This document shows, one piece after another, positions 1-8,356 of a stretch of DNA of 64,000 nt. The translations under genes were made by a program, and so were the position numbers. Every line of letters begins with the position of its first letter. Within the stretch, counting starts at the first letter, position 1. The notes below the pieces were generated by a model, which worked only from the letters and a program-made list of their open reading frames with translations, had not been told where the DNA came from and made no database searches. Origin of the DNA: Sulfurimonas sp. (GTDB lineage: Bacteria > Campylobacterota > Campylobacteria > Campylobacterales > Sulfurimonadaceae); the NCBI RefSeq assembly GCF_019429335.1, contig NZ_JAHYJB010000003.1, forward strand, positions 50,769 to 114,768, written 5' to 3'.

Positions 1-107
1 AGAAAAAACAGCACAATAGTGCTTGAATGAGCATCTTTTCCTTTTCTATATATATACTGAAACTCCTTATGCAGCTTCAGCGTATAGAAATTTCCTAAAC
101 TGACAAT
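1..107 (-). CDS. rnpA: RNase P protein component, partial (cut by window edge)
   Basis: Reading the minus strand just after rpmH gives an open frame containing [16 protein letters not shown], which matches the N-terminal signature of RnpA (EF..VYRKG...HS), the protein subunit that helps the RNase P RNA trim tRNA 5' leaders. It follows rpmH as in most bacteria. The frame is bounded by a TAA at 113-111, and no ATG, GTG or TTG lies between that stop and the conserved motif. The only positions giving a normal-length N-terminus are a rare ATT at 107-105 (overlapping rpmH by 13 nt) or a CTG further in. The C-terminus lies outside the window. The family call is fairly secure; the start is not. Confidence 0.75.
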   Translation of the reverse strand, partial: MVSLGNFYTLKLHKEFQYIYRKGKDAHSSTIVLFF

Positions 108-229
108 TTTTTACGACCCTTAGCACGACGACGGTTAATTATACGACGGCCATTTTTTGTTGACATTCTCAATCTGAAACCGTGAGTTGATTTTCTCGGT
201 TTTCCATGAGGCTGGTATGTTCTTTTCAT
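95..229 (-). CDS. rpmH: 50S ribosomal protein L34
   Basis: A 44-residue, extremely basic protein starting [19 protein letters not shown] and ending [12 protein letters not shown], which is textbook L34, a small protein of the large ribosomal subunit. The length is normal for the family. The ATG at 229-227 is preceded by a good AAGGATG ribosome-binding site. It is the first gene of the rpmH-rnpA pair normally found near the replication origin. It is too short for standard ORF-length cutoffs but is certain from sequence. Confidence 0.97.
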   Translation of the reverse strand: MKRTYQPHGKPRKSTHGFRLRMSTKNGRRIINRRRAKGRKKLSV

Positions 230-259
230 AGACACATCCTTCTTTAAATTAAGTCCGCA

Positions 260-265
260 ATATTA
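260..265 (-). promoter_or_regulatory. Probable -10 box of rpmH
   Basis: On the minus strand the sequence TTTTTGTAATATTG gives an extended -10 element (TGTAATAT) about 30 nt upstream of the rpmH start, preceded by T-rich sequence as in epsilonproteobacterial sigma-70 promoters, which lack a strong -35. The placement is inferred from sequence only. Confidence 0.45.
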
Positions 266-302
266 CAAAAAAGTTACTTAAAGCGTGGTTAAGGTTCTAT
301 TT

Positions 303-656
303 TTACCTGATAATATAATCTTTTAGAGTATCTCCGCTAGATTGCTCAAACGAAGTCGCAATGTCAAAGAGTTTCTCTTTTAGCCCAACATGGCAATCTC
401 TGCACTCCTGAATTACATCATGCTCTTTTACTTTTGCTTTGTAAATTTTAGACATCGGATGACACCCGAAACAGTCTGCACCGCAATCTGCCATCTTGTT
501 TGGTTCGGCTTGATGACAGTTTATACATGTAAGCATCGGTTTGTGTCTTAAATCCTCGTTTATTGTCGGAATAAGACCTGGATGACATGACATGCAATCA
601 CCGGTACATGCAAAGACTGAGACCGAAAAACAGAGCGATAAAATTATATATTTCAT
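303..656 (-). CDS. Small periplasmic tetraheme c-type cytochrome
   Basis: 117 residues with an N-terminal signal peptide (about residues 1-16) and four CxxCH haem-attachment motifs: CMSCH (21-25), CINCH (44-48), CFGCH (62-66) and CRDCH (85-89). Additional histidines (for example H38 and H79) could be distal ligands. This marks a periplasmic tetraheme electron carrier; the donor and acceptor cannot be told from sequence. It starts 7 nt after the clpB stop on the same strand and so is probably cotranscribed with that chaperone, an odd pairing. I do not recognise a specific named family such as NapB or NrfH: there is no membrane anchor beyond the signal peptide. Confidence 0.85.
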   Translation of the reverse strand: MKYIILSLCFSVSVFACTGDCMSCHPGLIPTINEDLRHKPMLTCINCHQAEPNKMADCGADCFGCHPMSKIYKAKVKEHDVIQECRDCHVGLKEKLFDIATSFEQSSGDTLKDYIIR

Positions 657-663
657 ACCAAAA

Positions 664-3258
664 TTATAGCCCTGCTTCTATTTGCGATATTTTTACCTTT
701 ATCTCGCCGTCTTTAAAATCAAAATCAACATGTGAGCCCTCGACAACATTGCCCTCCAGTATGAGTTCCGCCAGTCTATCTTCAACTATCTCGTACAGAG
801 CACGCTTAAGCGGTCTAGCTCCATAAACTGGGTCAAACCCAGCCTCTGCTATGTAAGCTTTTGCATTTGGCGTCAATGTTAAGGCAATATCTCTTGAAGC
901 CACTTTTTTAGCAATTTCGCTAAAGAAGATATCAACAATTCCTACTATCTGCTCACGTCCAAGAGCGTTAAATATAACAATGTCATCCAAGCGATTTAAA
1001 AATTCAGGTTTAAACGACTTCTTCAGCTCTCCCAAAACCATCTCTTGAAGCGCATCCGAGTTTGGATTGTTTATGATTTTATCGCTTGCAATGTTTGATG
1101 TCAAAATAATAATAGTATTTGTAAAATCAACTGTAACTCCCTTGTTATCGGTCAATCTTCCATCATCTAAAACCTGCAACAAGATGTTAAATACATCTGG
1201 ATGGGCTTTTTCTACCTCATCAAAAAGAATTACGCTGTATGGTTTTCTTCTAACCGCCTCTGTGAGCTGTCCGCCCTCTTCATATCCGACATATCCCGGA
1301 GCCGCACCGACAAGACGGGAGACCGAATGTTTTTCCATATATTCACTCATGTCTATTCTTATCATAGCATCAGCGGAGTCAAACAAAAACTTAGCAAGAG
1401 TTTTAGCCGTTTGAGTTTTACCAACACCAGTAGGTCCCAAAAACAGGAAACTTCCTATTGGCGAATTGCCGCTTGATAGCCCTGCTTTGTTTCTTTTAAT
1501 CGCACGCGCCACCGCATGCGTAGCCTTGCTCTGTCCTACAACCTCTTTATTTAGCTCATCTTCTACGTTTAAAATTTTATCTTTGTCGGCTTGGAGCATC
1601 TTCTTAACAGGAATGCCTGTCCATCTTGAGACAATAGAGGCAATGGACTCCTCATCAACGCTGTTTTTTAGGAGCGTTCCCTCTTTTTGAAGCTTTTCCC
1701 AATTCTCTGTAATCTCTTTTTCCTGAGTTAGAAGTGCAGGAATCTCTCCATACTCTATCTCAGCCGCACGGTTAAACTCCGACGTGCTTTTTGCCACATG
1801 TGCTTCTCTTCTTTTTGCTTCAATCTCATTTTTTATGCTTGATATTTTTCCAAACACCTCTTTTTCATATGCAAACTGCGCCTCAAGGCTTCTAACCTTC
1901 TCCTCAACATCCGCCAACTCTTTTTTAATCTCTTCAAGCCGCTTTGTATTTGCAGGTGACTCTTCCATTTTTAGAGCCTCTTGCTCTACACGCAACTCTG
2001 ATTTTTTTATCTTTGCATTGCTTAGAGCATGCGGTTCCGACTCTATCTGCATCTTAAGCTCAGCCGCAGCTTCATCGATTAGGTCGATTGCTTTATCAGG
2101 CAAAAATCTATCTGCGATATATCTGTCGGAGAGTTTTGCAGCCGCGACCAGAGCGCTGTCTGTAATGGTTACATTATGGTGCGTCTCAAGTCTCTCTTTT
2201 ATACCGCGAAGTATCTGAAGCGACTGATTTACAGTCGGTTCACTAAGATTAATAGGCAAGAAACGTCTCTGAAGAGCCATATCTTTTTCAAAATACTTTC
2301 TATACTCTTTGAGCGTTGTCGCTCCAATGGTATGCAACTCTCCGCGTGCAAGCGCAGGCTTTAGGATATTTGCCGCATCCATGCTTCCCTCGCTCGCTCC
2401 AGCTCCGACTATTGTGTGAATCTCATCTATAAAAAGAATGATATTACCGCTCTTTTTAACCTCGTCTATTACAGCTTTTAATCTGTCTTCAAACTCGCCT
2501 CTGTATTTTGCACCTGCGATTAAAGCACTCATATCAAGAGCAATCACCTTTTTGTTTTGAAGCGATGTCGGAACTTTGCCGTCACTTATTCTCTGAGCAA
2601 GACCCTCGACGAGAGCCGTTTTACCAACCCCAGGCTCACCTAAAAGCATAGGGTTGTTTTTAGTTTTGCGGATTAGTATCTGCATCATGCGGGTAATCTC
2701 TTCATCTCGTCCAATTACCGGAGCGAGCTTGCCCTCTCCTGCCTCTTGTGTTAAATCGACTCCATACTTTTTCAAAGACTCTAAAGTCTCATCGGAGCTT
2801 TGAGAGTCTATCTTCGCGCTGCCGCGAGATGCTTCTATATTTTTAGCAAGCTCAGATATATCTATATACTTTTTCAGCAGACTAAGAAACGGCTCGTTCT
2901 TTAGATTTGCCAATATATATGTATCGACAGCCAAAAAAGAGTCTCCGTTTTTTGTCATAAGTCCGATACCGTTTTCTAAGGTTTGAACAAAATTTCTTGA
3001 TAACTTTATATTCTCTTTTGAGATAGATGATGATTTTGGCAGCTTCTCGCTAAGACTCTTTACGTCAAGCTCAATCGCGACCTTGTCAATACTCATTTTG
3101 TTGAACATCTGATTTAGCACAGAGTTTGAGTTTGTCAGCTGCGCCCATAAAAAGTGCACAGGCTCAACCTCTTGGTTTTTATTATGCAGAGCCAGCGACA
3201 CCGCCGACTCAATTGATTCACTCATATTGTTTGTTAGTTTCTCAAATATATTATTCAT
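664..3258 (-). CDS. clpB: ATP-dependent disaggregase ClpB
   Basis: 864 residues, the usual ClpB length. It has an N-terminal Clp repeat domain, a first AAA+ module with Walker A GEPGVGKT (207-214) and Walker [10 protein letters not shown], a long charged middle coiled coil (roughly 395-520), and a second AAA+ module with Walker A GPTGVGKT (608-615) and Walker [12 protein letters not shown]. The middle domain and absence of a ClpP-binding loop separate it from ClpA. It works in the cytoplasm with DnaK to resolubilise stress aggregates. The 140-nt gap to the divergent nitroreductase should hold its promoter. The tetraheme cytochrome gene follows closely downstream. Confidence 0.97.
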   Translation of the reverse strand: MNNIFEKLTNNMSESIESAVSLALHNKNQEVEPVHFLWAQLTNSNSVLNQMFNKMSIDKVAIELDVKSLSEKLPKSSSISKENIKLSRNFVQTLENGIGLMTKNGDSFLAVDTYILANLKNEPFLSLLKKYIDISELAKNIEASRGSAKIDSQSSDETLESLKKYGVDLTQEAGEGKLAPVIGRDEEITRMMQILIRKTKNNPMLLGEPGVGKTALVEGLAQRISDGKVPTSLQNKKVIALDMSALIAGAKYRGEFEDRLKAVIDEVKKSGNIILFIDEIHTIVGAGASEGSMDAANILKPALARGELHTIGATTLKEYRKYFEKDMALQRRFLPINLSEPTVNQSLQILRGIKERLETHHNVTITDSALVAAAKLSDRYIADRFLPDKAIDLIDEAAAELKMQIESEPHALSNAKIKKSELRVEQEALKMEESPANTKRLEEIKKELADVEEKVRSLEAQFAYEKEVFGKISSIKNEIEAKRREAHVAKSTSEFNRAAEIEYGEIPALLTQEKEITENWEKLQKEGTLLKNSVDEESIASIVSRWTGIPVKKMLQADKDKILNVEDELNKEVVGQSKATHAVARAIKRNKAGLSSGNSPIGSFLFLGPTGVGKTQTAKTLAKFLFDSADAMIRIDMSEYMEKHSVSRLVGAAPGYVGYEEGGQLTEAVRRKPYSVILFDEVEKAHPDVFNILLQVLDDGRLTDNKGVTVDFTNTIIILTSNIASDKIINNPNSDALQEMVLGELKKSFKPEFLNRLDDIVIFNALGREQIVGIVDIFFSEIAKKVASRDIALTLTPNAKAYIAEAGFDPVYGARPLKRALYEIVEDRLAELILEGNVVEGSHVDFDFKDGEIKVKISQIEAGL

Positions 3259-3400
3259 TTTCTATTTCCTTGCGTTTGATTTACAGAAAATATTATATCA
3301 AGTTGAGCGACTCATTGTCAAGTATATTTAGTCTATCTTATGCATATGTGATTTTAATTTTATTTGTAATATAATTCCAAAAATATTTATAGGATTTTAT

Positions 3401-4078
3401 ATGCCAACAATTATTAATGCAATACAAAACCGTTCGTCAAAAAGGGCATTTCTGCCAAAACCGATACCGCTCGATATCCAAGAAAAAATTTTAAATGCCG
3501 CTGCAATGACGCCAAGCGGTGCAAACATGCAGCCTTGGGTAACCTACGCTATAAGCAATCAAGAGGTTCTAAAAAATATAGGTGATGCAATTATAGAGAA
3601 GATGCAAAGCGGTGTAGAGAGCGACCAGTTTATCCAGTACTATCCGCTAAACTGGAAAGCTCCTTATAGGAAGAGAAGAATAGAGACAGGTGTGGGATTA
3701 TATACTCTAATGGGCGTTGACAGAAAAGATATAGAGACACGAACAAAGATGTGGCACGACAACTTCAGGTGGTTTGGAGCACGTACTGTGTTTTTTGTCT
3801 TTACCGACAAGGCAATGATAGATGGTGCACAAGGCGCTCTTATTGATTGTGGCGCATACATGCAGACTATTATGCTTGCGGCTCAGGAGTTTGGCGTAGA
3901 AAGCTGCCCTCAAGGTTCAACTACGGAGTTTGGAAAAGTTGTAGCTGAGATACTTGAAGTTCCTCAAAATCTCGCACTTCTGTACAGCATAGTACTTGGC
4001 TACGAAGACAAGAGCGCTAAAATCAACACATATAAACCAAGCAGAGTCGATTTAACAGAAAACGTAATATTTATCTAA
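3401..4078 (+). CDS. Nitroreductase family FMN oxidoreductase
   Basis: 225 residues. The N-terminal NRSSKRAFLPKPI plus AAAMTPSGANMQPW is the phosphate/FMN-binding signature of the nitroreductase fold, and the C-terminal ...LALLYSIVLGYED is also typical. Such enzymes are dimeric cytoplasmic flavoproteins reducing nitro or quinone compounds with NAD(P)H; the physiological substrate is not predictable. A TATAGGATTTTAT ribosome-binding region precedes the ATG. Its 3' end overlaps the convergent PLP enzyme gene by 8 bp. Confidence 0.85.
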   Translation: MPTIINAIQNRSSKRAFLPKPIPLDIQEKILNAAAMTPSGANMQPWVTYAISNQEVLKNIGDAIIEKMQSGVESDQFIQYYPLNWKAPYRKRRIETGVGLYTLMGVDRKDIETRTKMWHDNFRWFGARTVFFVFTDKAMIDGAQGALIDCGAYMQTIMLAAQEFGVESCPQGSTTEFGKVVAEILEVPQNLALLYSIVLGYEDKSAKINTYKPSRVDLTENVIFI

Positions 4079-4922
4079 AACCTTTTTGCGCATATCTGCG
4101 CATCATGCTCTCGTTTCCGCTTACTCCGCCGCTGTGAATATACAAAGTCTCTTCGTTAGTCTGCTCAATTAAACACTTCCAAAGACTTGGTGCATAAATC
4201 AGGTCAAACTCAACTCCTGCAGACAAAAGTTTCTGTTGTATCTCTAAAAACTCTCTATATGGTTTTGCGAAATGGTACTTTTTTTGCGGTTCTAAAATAG
4301 TAAGATTTTTTGGTATCTCATGAAGCGCGCTCATCTGCTCTCTTAAGTAGTCGACATCACCAACGCAAGGGGTTGTATAAACTCTATACTCAGGCAGAGA
4401 GAGAGCAAGATAAAGCGCCGTTGTTCCGGTTCCTGATGGGGTGGCTAGAGATTTTACATGTAAGTTTTGCGCTCTTATCTCCTCGGCTAAAACTTCCAGC
4501 CCGAGTCTTGCTTCTTCTACCGCTCCGCCTTGATCAATAACAAACGTTTTTTCATCCAGATTAAATCTCAAAGAGGCTATAAAATCTTTATAAAACTGCT
4601 GCTCGATTTCTACATGTAGCATTCCAAGACTCTTTGCATGATAAAAATTGCCGCTTTTTTCATTTTTTTGCGCATCGCTCAGAGGTTTTGTATAGTAGAT
4701 AAACTCCCAGCCCTTGTTTTTACACATAGCGGCAATGGCGAGCATTGCATTTGACTGCGTTCCGCCGTAGGAGATAATTTTGTTAAATTGATCTGAGAGA
4801 GTTTGTAGAAGTGTATATAGTTTGCGGTATTTGTTTCCTGCTAAAAAAGGATCTATAAGATCATCTCTTTTAACATAAAAAACCCTCCCCTCTAAATCAA
4901 TTTTAGATATGGGAGAGTTCAT
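4071..4922 (-). CDS. PLP-dependent ACC deaminase / D-cysteine desulfhydrase family enzyme
   Basis: 283 residues beginning MNSPISKIDLEGRVFYVKRD. KRDDL followed by AGNKYRKL contains the PLP-binding lysine of the tryptophan-synthase-beta fold type II, and YGGTQSNAM is the adjacent substrate loop. This combination is typical of 1-aminocyclopropane-1-carboxylate deaminase/D-cysteine desulfhydrase. It is shorter than the usual 330 residues. Which substrate is used cannot be read from sequence; D-cysteine desulfhydration is the more common bacterial activity. It begins 4 nt after the stop of the upstream foldase gene, so the two are probably cotranscribed. Confidence 0.8.
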   Translation of the reverse strand: MNSPISKIDLEGRVFYVKRDDLIDPFLAGNKYRKLYTLLQTLSDQFNKIISYGGTQSNAMLAIAAMCKNKGWEFIYYTKPLSDAQKNEKSGNFYHAKSLGMLHVEIEQQFYKDFIASLRFNLDEKTFVIDQGGAVEEARLGLEVLAEEIRAQNLHVKSLATPSGTGTTALYLALSLPEYRVYTTPCVGDVDYLREQMSALHEIPKNLTILEPQKKYHFAKPYREFLEIQQKLLSAGVEFDLIYAPSLWKCLIEQTNEETLYIHSGGVSGNESMMRRYAQKGFR

Positions 4923-4926
4923 AAAA

Positions 4927-5757
4927 TTATTTGATTTGAGCTTTTTTCTCTAACTCTTTCATTTTTGTCATCATAACTGTTTTTGCTTTTTCCATTTTCA
5001 GTCTCTGCTCGATAAACGGTTTTACCTCAGCAAAACTTTTTGTTGTCTTTGCTTTTTTATCTTCGATATATATTACATGGTATCCGAATTGAGTCTTCAC
5101 AGGCTCTGTAGTAAACTCTTTAGCTTTCATAGAGAAAGCTTTGTCATTAAACTCAGGAACCATCTGTCCAGCAGTAAAATAACCTAAATCTCCACCCTCT
5201 GCCGCGCTTGCACATGTAGACTTCTCTTTTGCAATCTCAATAAATTTATTTTTAAGCGCGTCACCTTTGAGAGGCTTAAGTTCTGCTATAGCTTTTTTTG
5301 CATCTGCCTCTTTTTCTACTAGAATATGACGAGCATTAACGCTTTCATTTTCAACAAACTCTTCTTTGTTTGCGTCATAATATTTCTTAAGATCAGCATC
5401 TGAGATAGCAATTTTATCAACTTCTCTTTTTTGCCAAACCTGAATAGCAATCTCTTTTTTAATTCTCTCGGTTACTTCCGCGTACTTCTCTTTGTACTCT
5501 TGTGAGTCTAAAACACCGCTTTTTTTAGCATCGTCATACACAAGTTCTTTTGCAACAAGCTGCTCTAAAACCTGCTTTCTAAACTCCGCCTGTTTCTCTG
5601 TCGGAACCTGATTAAATCTGCCTTGAGTTGCAGCCATAAGTTCTCTCTCAACATCTTGTTGAGTAACAGCAGTTCCGTTGACTGTTACAAGCGTTTGTGC
5701 CATTGAGATAGTAGAGAGCATAGCTAAAGACGTTATGATTTTTGTTACTTTATTCAT
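4927..5757 (-). CDS. Periplasmic SurA/PEB4-like peptidyl-prolyl isomerase (foldase)
   Basis: 276 residues with a signal peptide (about 1-20, ending SMAQ), an N-terminal SurA-like helical chaperone region (about 30-125) and one parvulin (PpiC) domain (about 135-245) with the signatures ARHILV, GGDLGYF and TQFGYHVIYI. It should assist folding of outer-membrane proteins in the periplasm. The single parvulin domain and length resemble the Campylobacter PEB4/CBF2 protein. It is divergent from nth across an 85-nt promoter region. Confidence 0.88.
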   Translation of the reverse strand: MNKVTKIITSLAMLSTISMAQTLVTVNGTAVTQQDVERELMAATQGRFNQVPTEKQAEFRKQVLEQLVAKELVYDDAKKSGVLDSQEYKEKYAEVTERIKKEIAIQVWQKREVDKIAISDADLKKYYDANKEEFVENESVNARHILVEKEADAKKAIAELKPLKGDALKNKFIEIAKEKSTCASAAEGGDLGYFTAGQMVPEFNDKAFSMKAKEFTTEPVKTQFGYHVIYIEDKKAKTTKSFAEVKPFIEQRLKMEKAKTVMMTKMKELEKKAQIK

Positions 5758-5789
5758 TATATTTCCTTGTTTAATTGTAAAAATTTTAG

Positions 5790-5818
5790 TTTGTTAATAC
5801 TAATGATTATTAAACAAA
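5790..5818. promoter_or_regulatory. AT-rich inverted repeat in the foldase/nth promoter region
   Basis: TTTGTTAATA (5790-5799) is mirrored by TATTAAACAAA (5808-5818) around an AT-rich centre containing TAATGATTATTA. It lies between two divergent genes, so it may be an operator; a Fur-like site is possible but only loosely similar. Low confidence. Confidence 0.3.
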
Positions 5819-5830
5819 GAGCATTTTATA

Positions 5831-5836
5831 TATAAT
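5831..5836 (+). promoter_or_regulatory. -10 box of nth, adjacent to the start codon
   Basis: A perfect TATAAT ends 6 nt before the nth ATG and no Shine-Dalgarno sequence lies between. A transcript started at the usual distance would begin at or within a base of the ATG (leaderless). The same spacing occurs upstream of two other genes in this window. Confidence 0.55.
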
Positions 5837-5842
5837 TGCGTC

Positions 5843-6484
5843 ATGAAAAAAGCCACAAAAGAAGAAATTAAAGAGATTCATCGACTTTTTATCGAAAATT
5901 ACAGTGATGCTGTGACAGAACTTGATTATAAAAACGCATACGAACTAGTCGTTGCAGTTGCGCTCTCAGCCCAATGTACAGATAAAAGAGTAAATATAAT
6001 AACGCCTGCTCTGTTTGAAAAATATCCGGACCCAAAAGCTTTGGCAGAAGCTAATATAAAAGAGCTAAAAGAGCTTATTAACAGTTGTTCATTTTTTAAC
6101 AACAAAGCAAAAAACCTAATTGATATGGCAAAAAGAGTAACAGAGGTTTACGGCGGTGAGATACCGATGGATGAAAAAGAGCTTGTAACACTTGCAGGAG
6201 TGGGGCAAAAGACTGCAAACGTCGTGATGATAGAGTATACGGGAGCGAATCTGATGGCGGTTGATACACACGTATTTCGCGTCTCACACAGGCTTGGTCT
6301 AAGCGATGACAATACAGCGATAAAGACAGAAGCAACCCTTGTAAAAAAGTTTAAAACCGATCTGCGCACACTTCATCAGGGAATGGTGCTTTTTGGACGC
6401 TATATCTGCAAGGCAAAAAACCCAAAATGCGATGAGTGTTTTTTGACGCAGCAGTGCAAAACAAAAGAGAGTTTCAAAGTTTAG
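5843..6484 (+). CDS. nth: Endonuclease III
   Basis: 213 residues, normal length. It carries the helix-hairpin-helix LAGVGQKTANVV with catalytic Lys123, catalytic Asp141 in AVDTHVFRV, and the C-terminal [4Fe-4S] ligands C189, C196, C199 and C205 (C-x6-C-x2-C-x5-C). It is a bifunctional DNA glycosylase/AP lyase removing oxidised pyrimidines. The start is the first ATG after the TATAAT box; no ribosome-binding site is visible. A small lipoprotein gene follows 35 nt downstream. Confidence 0.96.
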   Translation: MKKATKEEIKEIHRLFIENYSDAVTELDYKNAYELVVAVALSAQCTDKRVNIITPALFEKYPDPKALAEANIKELKELINSCSFFNNKAKNLIDMAKRVTEVYGGEIPMDEKELVTLAGVGQKTANVVMIEYTGANLMAVDTHVFRVSHRLGLSDDNTAIKTEATLVKKFKTDLRTLHQGMVLFGRYICKAKNPKCDECFLTQQCKTKESFKV

Positions 6485-6519
6485 TTCAAATATGGATTAA
6501 TTTTTGCTTGAAAAGAGCT

Positions 6520-6762
6520 ATGACAAAATATCTACTCATTATCTCAACACTATTTTTATTTTCTGCATGTTTTAATAAACACGGAATTTCTGCTAAATAT
6601 TACAGCGAATGCAAAGAGTATTACGACGTTCAGGGTTACTACCATAAAGAGTGCGGCAAAGATGATATTGTCACCTATGATGAGCTCGGCAAAAAAAGCA
6701 ATGAAGTTGTTGAGTATATTGTCGGAACCGAAGAGGAGAAGCCAAAAGGGAATGTTTGGTGA
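6520..6762 (+). CDS. Small putative lipoprotein, unknown function
   Basis: 80 residues from MTKYLLIISTLFLFSACF: a short hydrophobic signal with lipobox FSAC, so the mature protein would start at a lipidated Cys near residue 17. The mature part is hydrophilic with paired Tyr and Cys residues (SECKEYYDVQGYYHKECG) and no recognised domain. An upstream ATG at 6436 would extend the frame into nth and destroy the signal peptide, so the start at 6520 is preferred. It ends where the repeat-bearing intergenic region begins. Confidence 0.6.
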   Translation: MTKYLLIISTLFLFSACFNKHGISAKYYSECKEYYDVQGYYHKECGKDDIVTYDELGKKSNEVVEYIVGTEEEKPKGNVW

Positions 6763-6925
6763 GGATAAAGAGTTCCTACAAAAGAGTCCTTTCATAGCCA
6801 TGCTCGTTCACCAAGGCTTCACGGTGGGTACCCCAAATCTAGCACGACCAGAGTTGACCCTTCCGTTGCAGAATCGTTTGCTTCGTATGGCAATGAAATA
6901 TAAATGGAAAATACAAAACGGTTTT
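6763..6925. other. Non-coding stretch before the tandem repeats
   Basis: Between the lipoprotein stop and the 103-bp repeats lies a stretch noticeably richer in GC than other intergenic DNA here. An open frame runs through it in the plus direction (from inside the lipoprotein gene to 6970), but there is no start signal of its own and I recognise no protein family. It may be a remnant of a gene or mobile repeat whose 3' end was duplicated into the adjacent repeats. Confidence 0.35.
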
Positions 6926-7193
6926 AGGCAGTTTAGCGAAAATCTACTCTGGTACATTGAAACAAGCTAACGAAGAAATATGAAGCAGTATGCAACAACT
7001 CTATAAATTAAAATCGCAAAATAGTTCTAGGCAGTTTGTTGAAAATGTACTCTGGTACATTGAAATAAACTAACGAAGAAATATAAAGCGGTATACAACA
7101 ACTCTATAAATTAAAATCGTAAAATTGTTCGAGGCAGTTTGTTGAAAATGTACTCTGGTACATTAAAATAAACTAACGAAGAAATATAAAGCG
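6926..7193. repeat. 103-bp direct tandem repeat, about 2.6 copies
   Basis: Units start with AGGCAGTTT at 6926, 7029 and 7132, giving an exact 103-bp period; the third unit is truncated at about 7193, just before the cmoA stop. Copies 2 and 3 are nearly identical and copy 1 is more diverged. In copies 2 and 3 each unit contains AATGTAC-TCTG-GTACATT (7044-7061 in copy 2), flanked by AGTTTGTT and AATAAACT which can extend the stem. There are no spacers, so it is not a CRISPR. Confidence 0.9.
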
Positions 7194-7196
7194 ATT

Positions 7197-7904
7197 TTAT
7201 TTTATAGCTATGAAAGTTGCGAAATTTGCCCAGCGAAATACCACCTCACAGTGTGAGAAACCGCAGTTTTTTGCCATCTTAATATTTTCATCCTCGCTGT
7301 AGGGAACTAGAACATTCTCAAGCGCTTCTCTCTTTTGCATTATCTCATACTCTGAATAGCCCTGCTCTTTTTTAAAGTCATAGTAACACTCGATCAGATC
7401 TTTGTTGAGTTTTGAATGATGGCTTATAACCTTTTCGCTAAAGATAAAAATACCCTCTTTTTTTAGTGAAGCGGATATCTTCTTTACAAGCTCCTCGCGA
7501 ATAAGAGGGCGTATAAACTGAAGCGTATAGTTACTGATAAAGAGGTCAGCCTCTTTGTACTCATACTCAAGTATATCCGCGTTTGCAAGCTCAATGTCCG
7601 CCCTGAATGCTTCGCACTTCTTTCTGGCCTGCTCAAGCATAGCTTCTGAGTTGTCAAGACCGATGAGAGTTGCGCTTTTTTTTAGTTTTCTGCTTATGTT
7701 TATAAGAAGTGTTGCGGTAGAACAGCCCAAGTCATAAGCAACTCCGCCCTCTTCAAGCTGTTTTAGGGCAAAAAACTCCGTAATCTTCTGAGACTCTTTA
7801 TAAAAAGGCACACTTCTTTGAAGCATATCATCAAAGACTGCAGCGACCTCTTCATCGAACTCAAACTGTTTTTTTATCGGTTTTGTAAATACTTTATCAT
7901 TCAT
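7197..7904 (-). CDS. cmoA: Carboxy-S-adenosyl-L-methionine synthase CmoA
   Basis: 235 residues. [20 protein letters not shown] is the CmoA N-terminal signature, and [14 protein letters not shown] is the SAM-binding motif I of a class I methyltransferase fold. CmoA converts SAM and prephenate to carboxy-SAM, which CmoB uses to make 5-oxyacetyl uridine at tRNA wobble position 34. No cmoB is in this window. The tandem repeats lie immediately after its stop, and an 8-T run (7676-7683) sits within the coding sequence without disrupting it. Confidence 0.92.
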   Translation of the reverse strand: MNDKVFTKPIKKQFEFDEEVAAVFDDMLQRSVPFYKESQKITEFFALKQLEEGGVAYDLGCSTATLLINISRKLKKSATLIGLDNSEAMLEQARKKCEAFRADIELANADILEYEYKEADLFISNYTLQFIRPLIREELVKKISASLKKEGIFIFSEKVISHHSKLNKDLIECYYDFKKEQGYSEYEIMQKREALENVLVPYSEDENIKMAKNCGFSHCEVVFRWANFATFIAIK

Positions 7905-7983
7905 TTTAATTTCCTAGGCTGAAATTTTAACCAAAATATTATGATACAAACCATATAATCTGCAAAAAACTAAAGGCAGACCT

Positions 7984-8328
7984 ATGGAGATAGAGACATC
8001 GCATTTAATGATGATATTTTTTATACTGCTTTTTGCAGTCAGCTTCTGGAAGATATATGCATTTTTACCCAATAAACAGCTAGAAGATGATGACACGACA
8101 AAAGAAGCACAAGAAGAGTTGCAACATTTAATGCTAAAGGTAATCAAGAAAAACGGCGGGAATCTTGAGAGCAAAAAACTTTTTGATTTAATGATTAGTG
8201 ATGAAGAATTTGATAAAAAAAAATTTTGGAGATTTAACGAAAACAGATTAAACAGAGTGCTCTCTTTATATTTTTTACAAAATCCGCATCTCAAAAATAT
8301 AGAAGACATTTATGAAGAGCTAAAATAA
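7984..8328 (+). CDS. Conserved membrane-anchored protein, unknown function
   Basis: 114 residues with one N-terminal hydrophobic segment (about 8-27, HLMMIFFILLFAVSFWKIYA) followed by a charged cytoplasmic or periplasmic domain containing KNGGNLESKKLFDLMIS and LNRVLSLYFLQN, which looks helical. I recognise no family. A ribosome-binding-like GGCAGACC precedes the ATG. A run of nine A (8215-8223) encodes Lys-Lys-Lys. It converges on fba with a shared hairpin terminator. Confidence 0.6.
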   Translation: MEIETSHLMMIFFILLFAVSFWKIYAFLPNKQLEDDDTTKEAQEELQHLMLKVIKKNGGNLESKKLFDLMISDEEFDKKKFWRFNENRLNRVLSLYFLQNPHLKNIEDIYEELK

Positions 8329-8352
8329 CATGTAGTGGCTCTACATGTTATT
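8324..8352. terminator. Bidirectional terminator between the 114-aa gene and fba
   Basis: Perfect 12-bp inverted repeat AATAACATGTAG-TGGCT-CTACATGTTATT between two convergent genes, overlapping the stop codon of the plus-strand gene. The A- and T-rich flanks suit a Rho-independent terminator in both directions. Confidence 0.75.
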
Positions 8353-8356
8353 TGTG

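Noticed and set aside
6926-7193. CRISPR array
   Set aside because: Units are 103 bp and contiguous with no variable spacers; no cas genes in the window.
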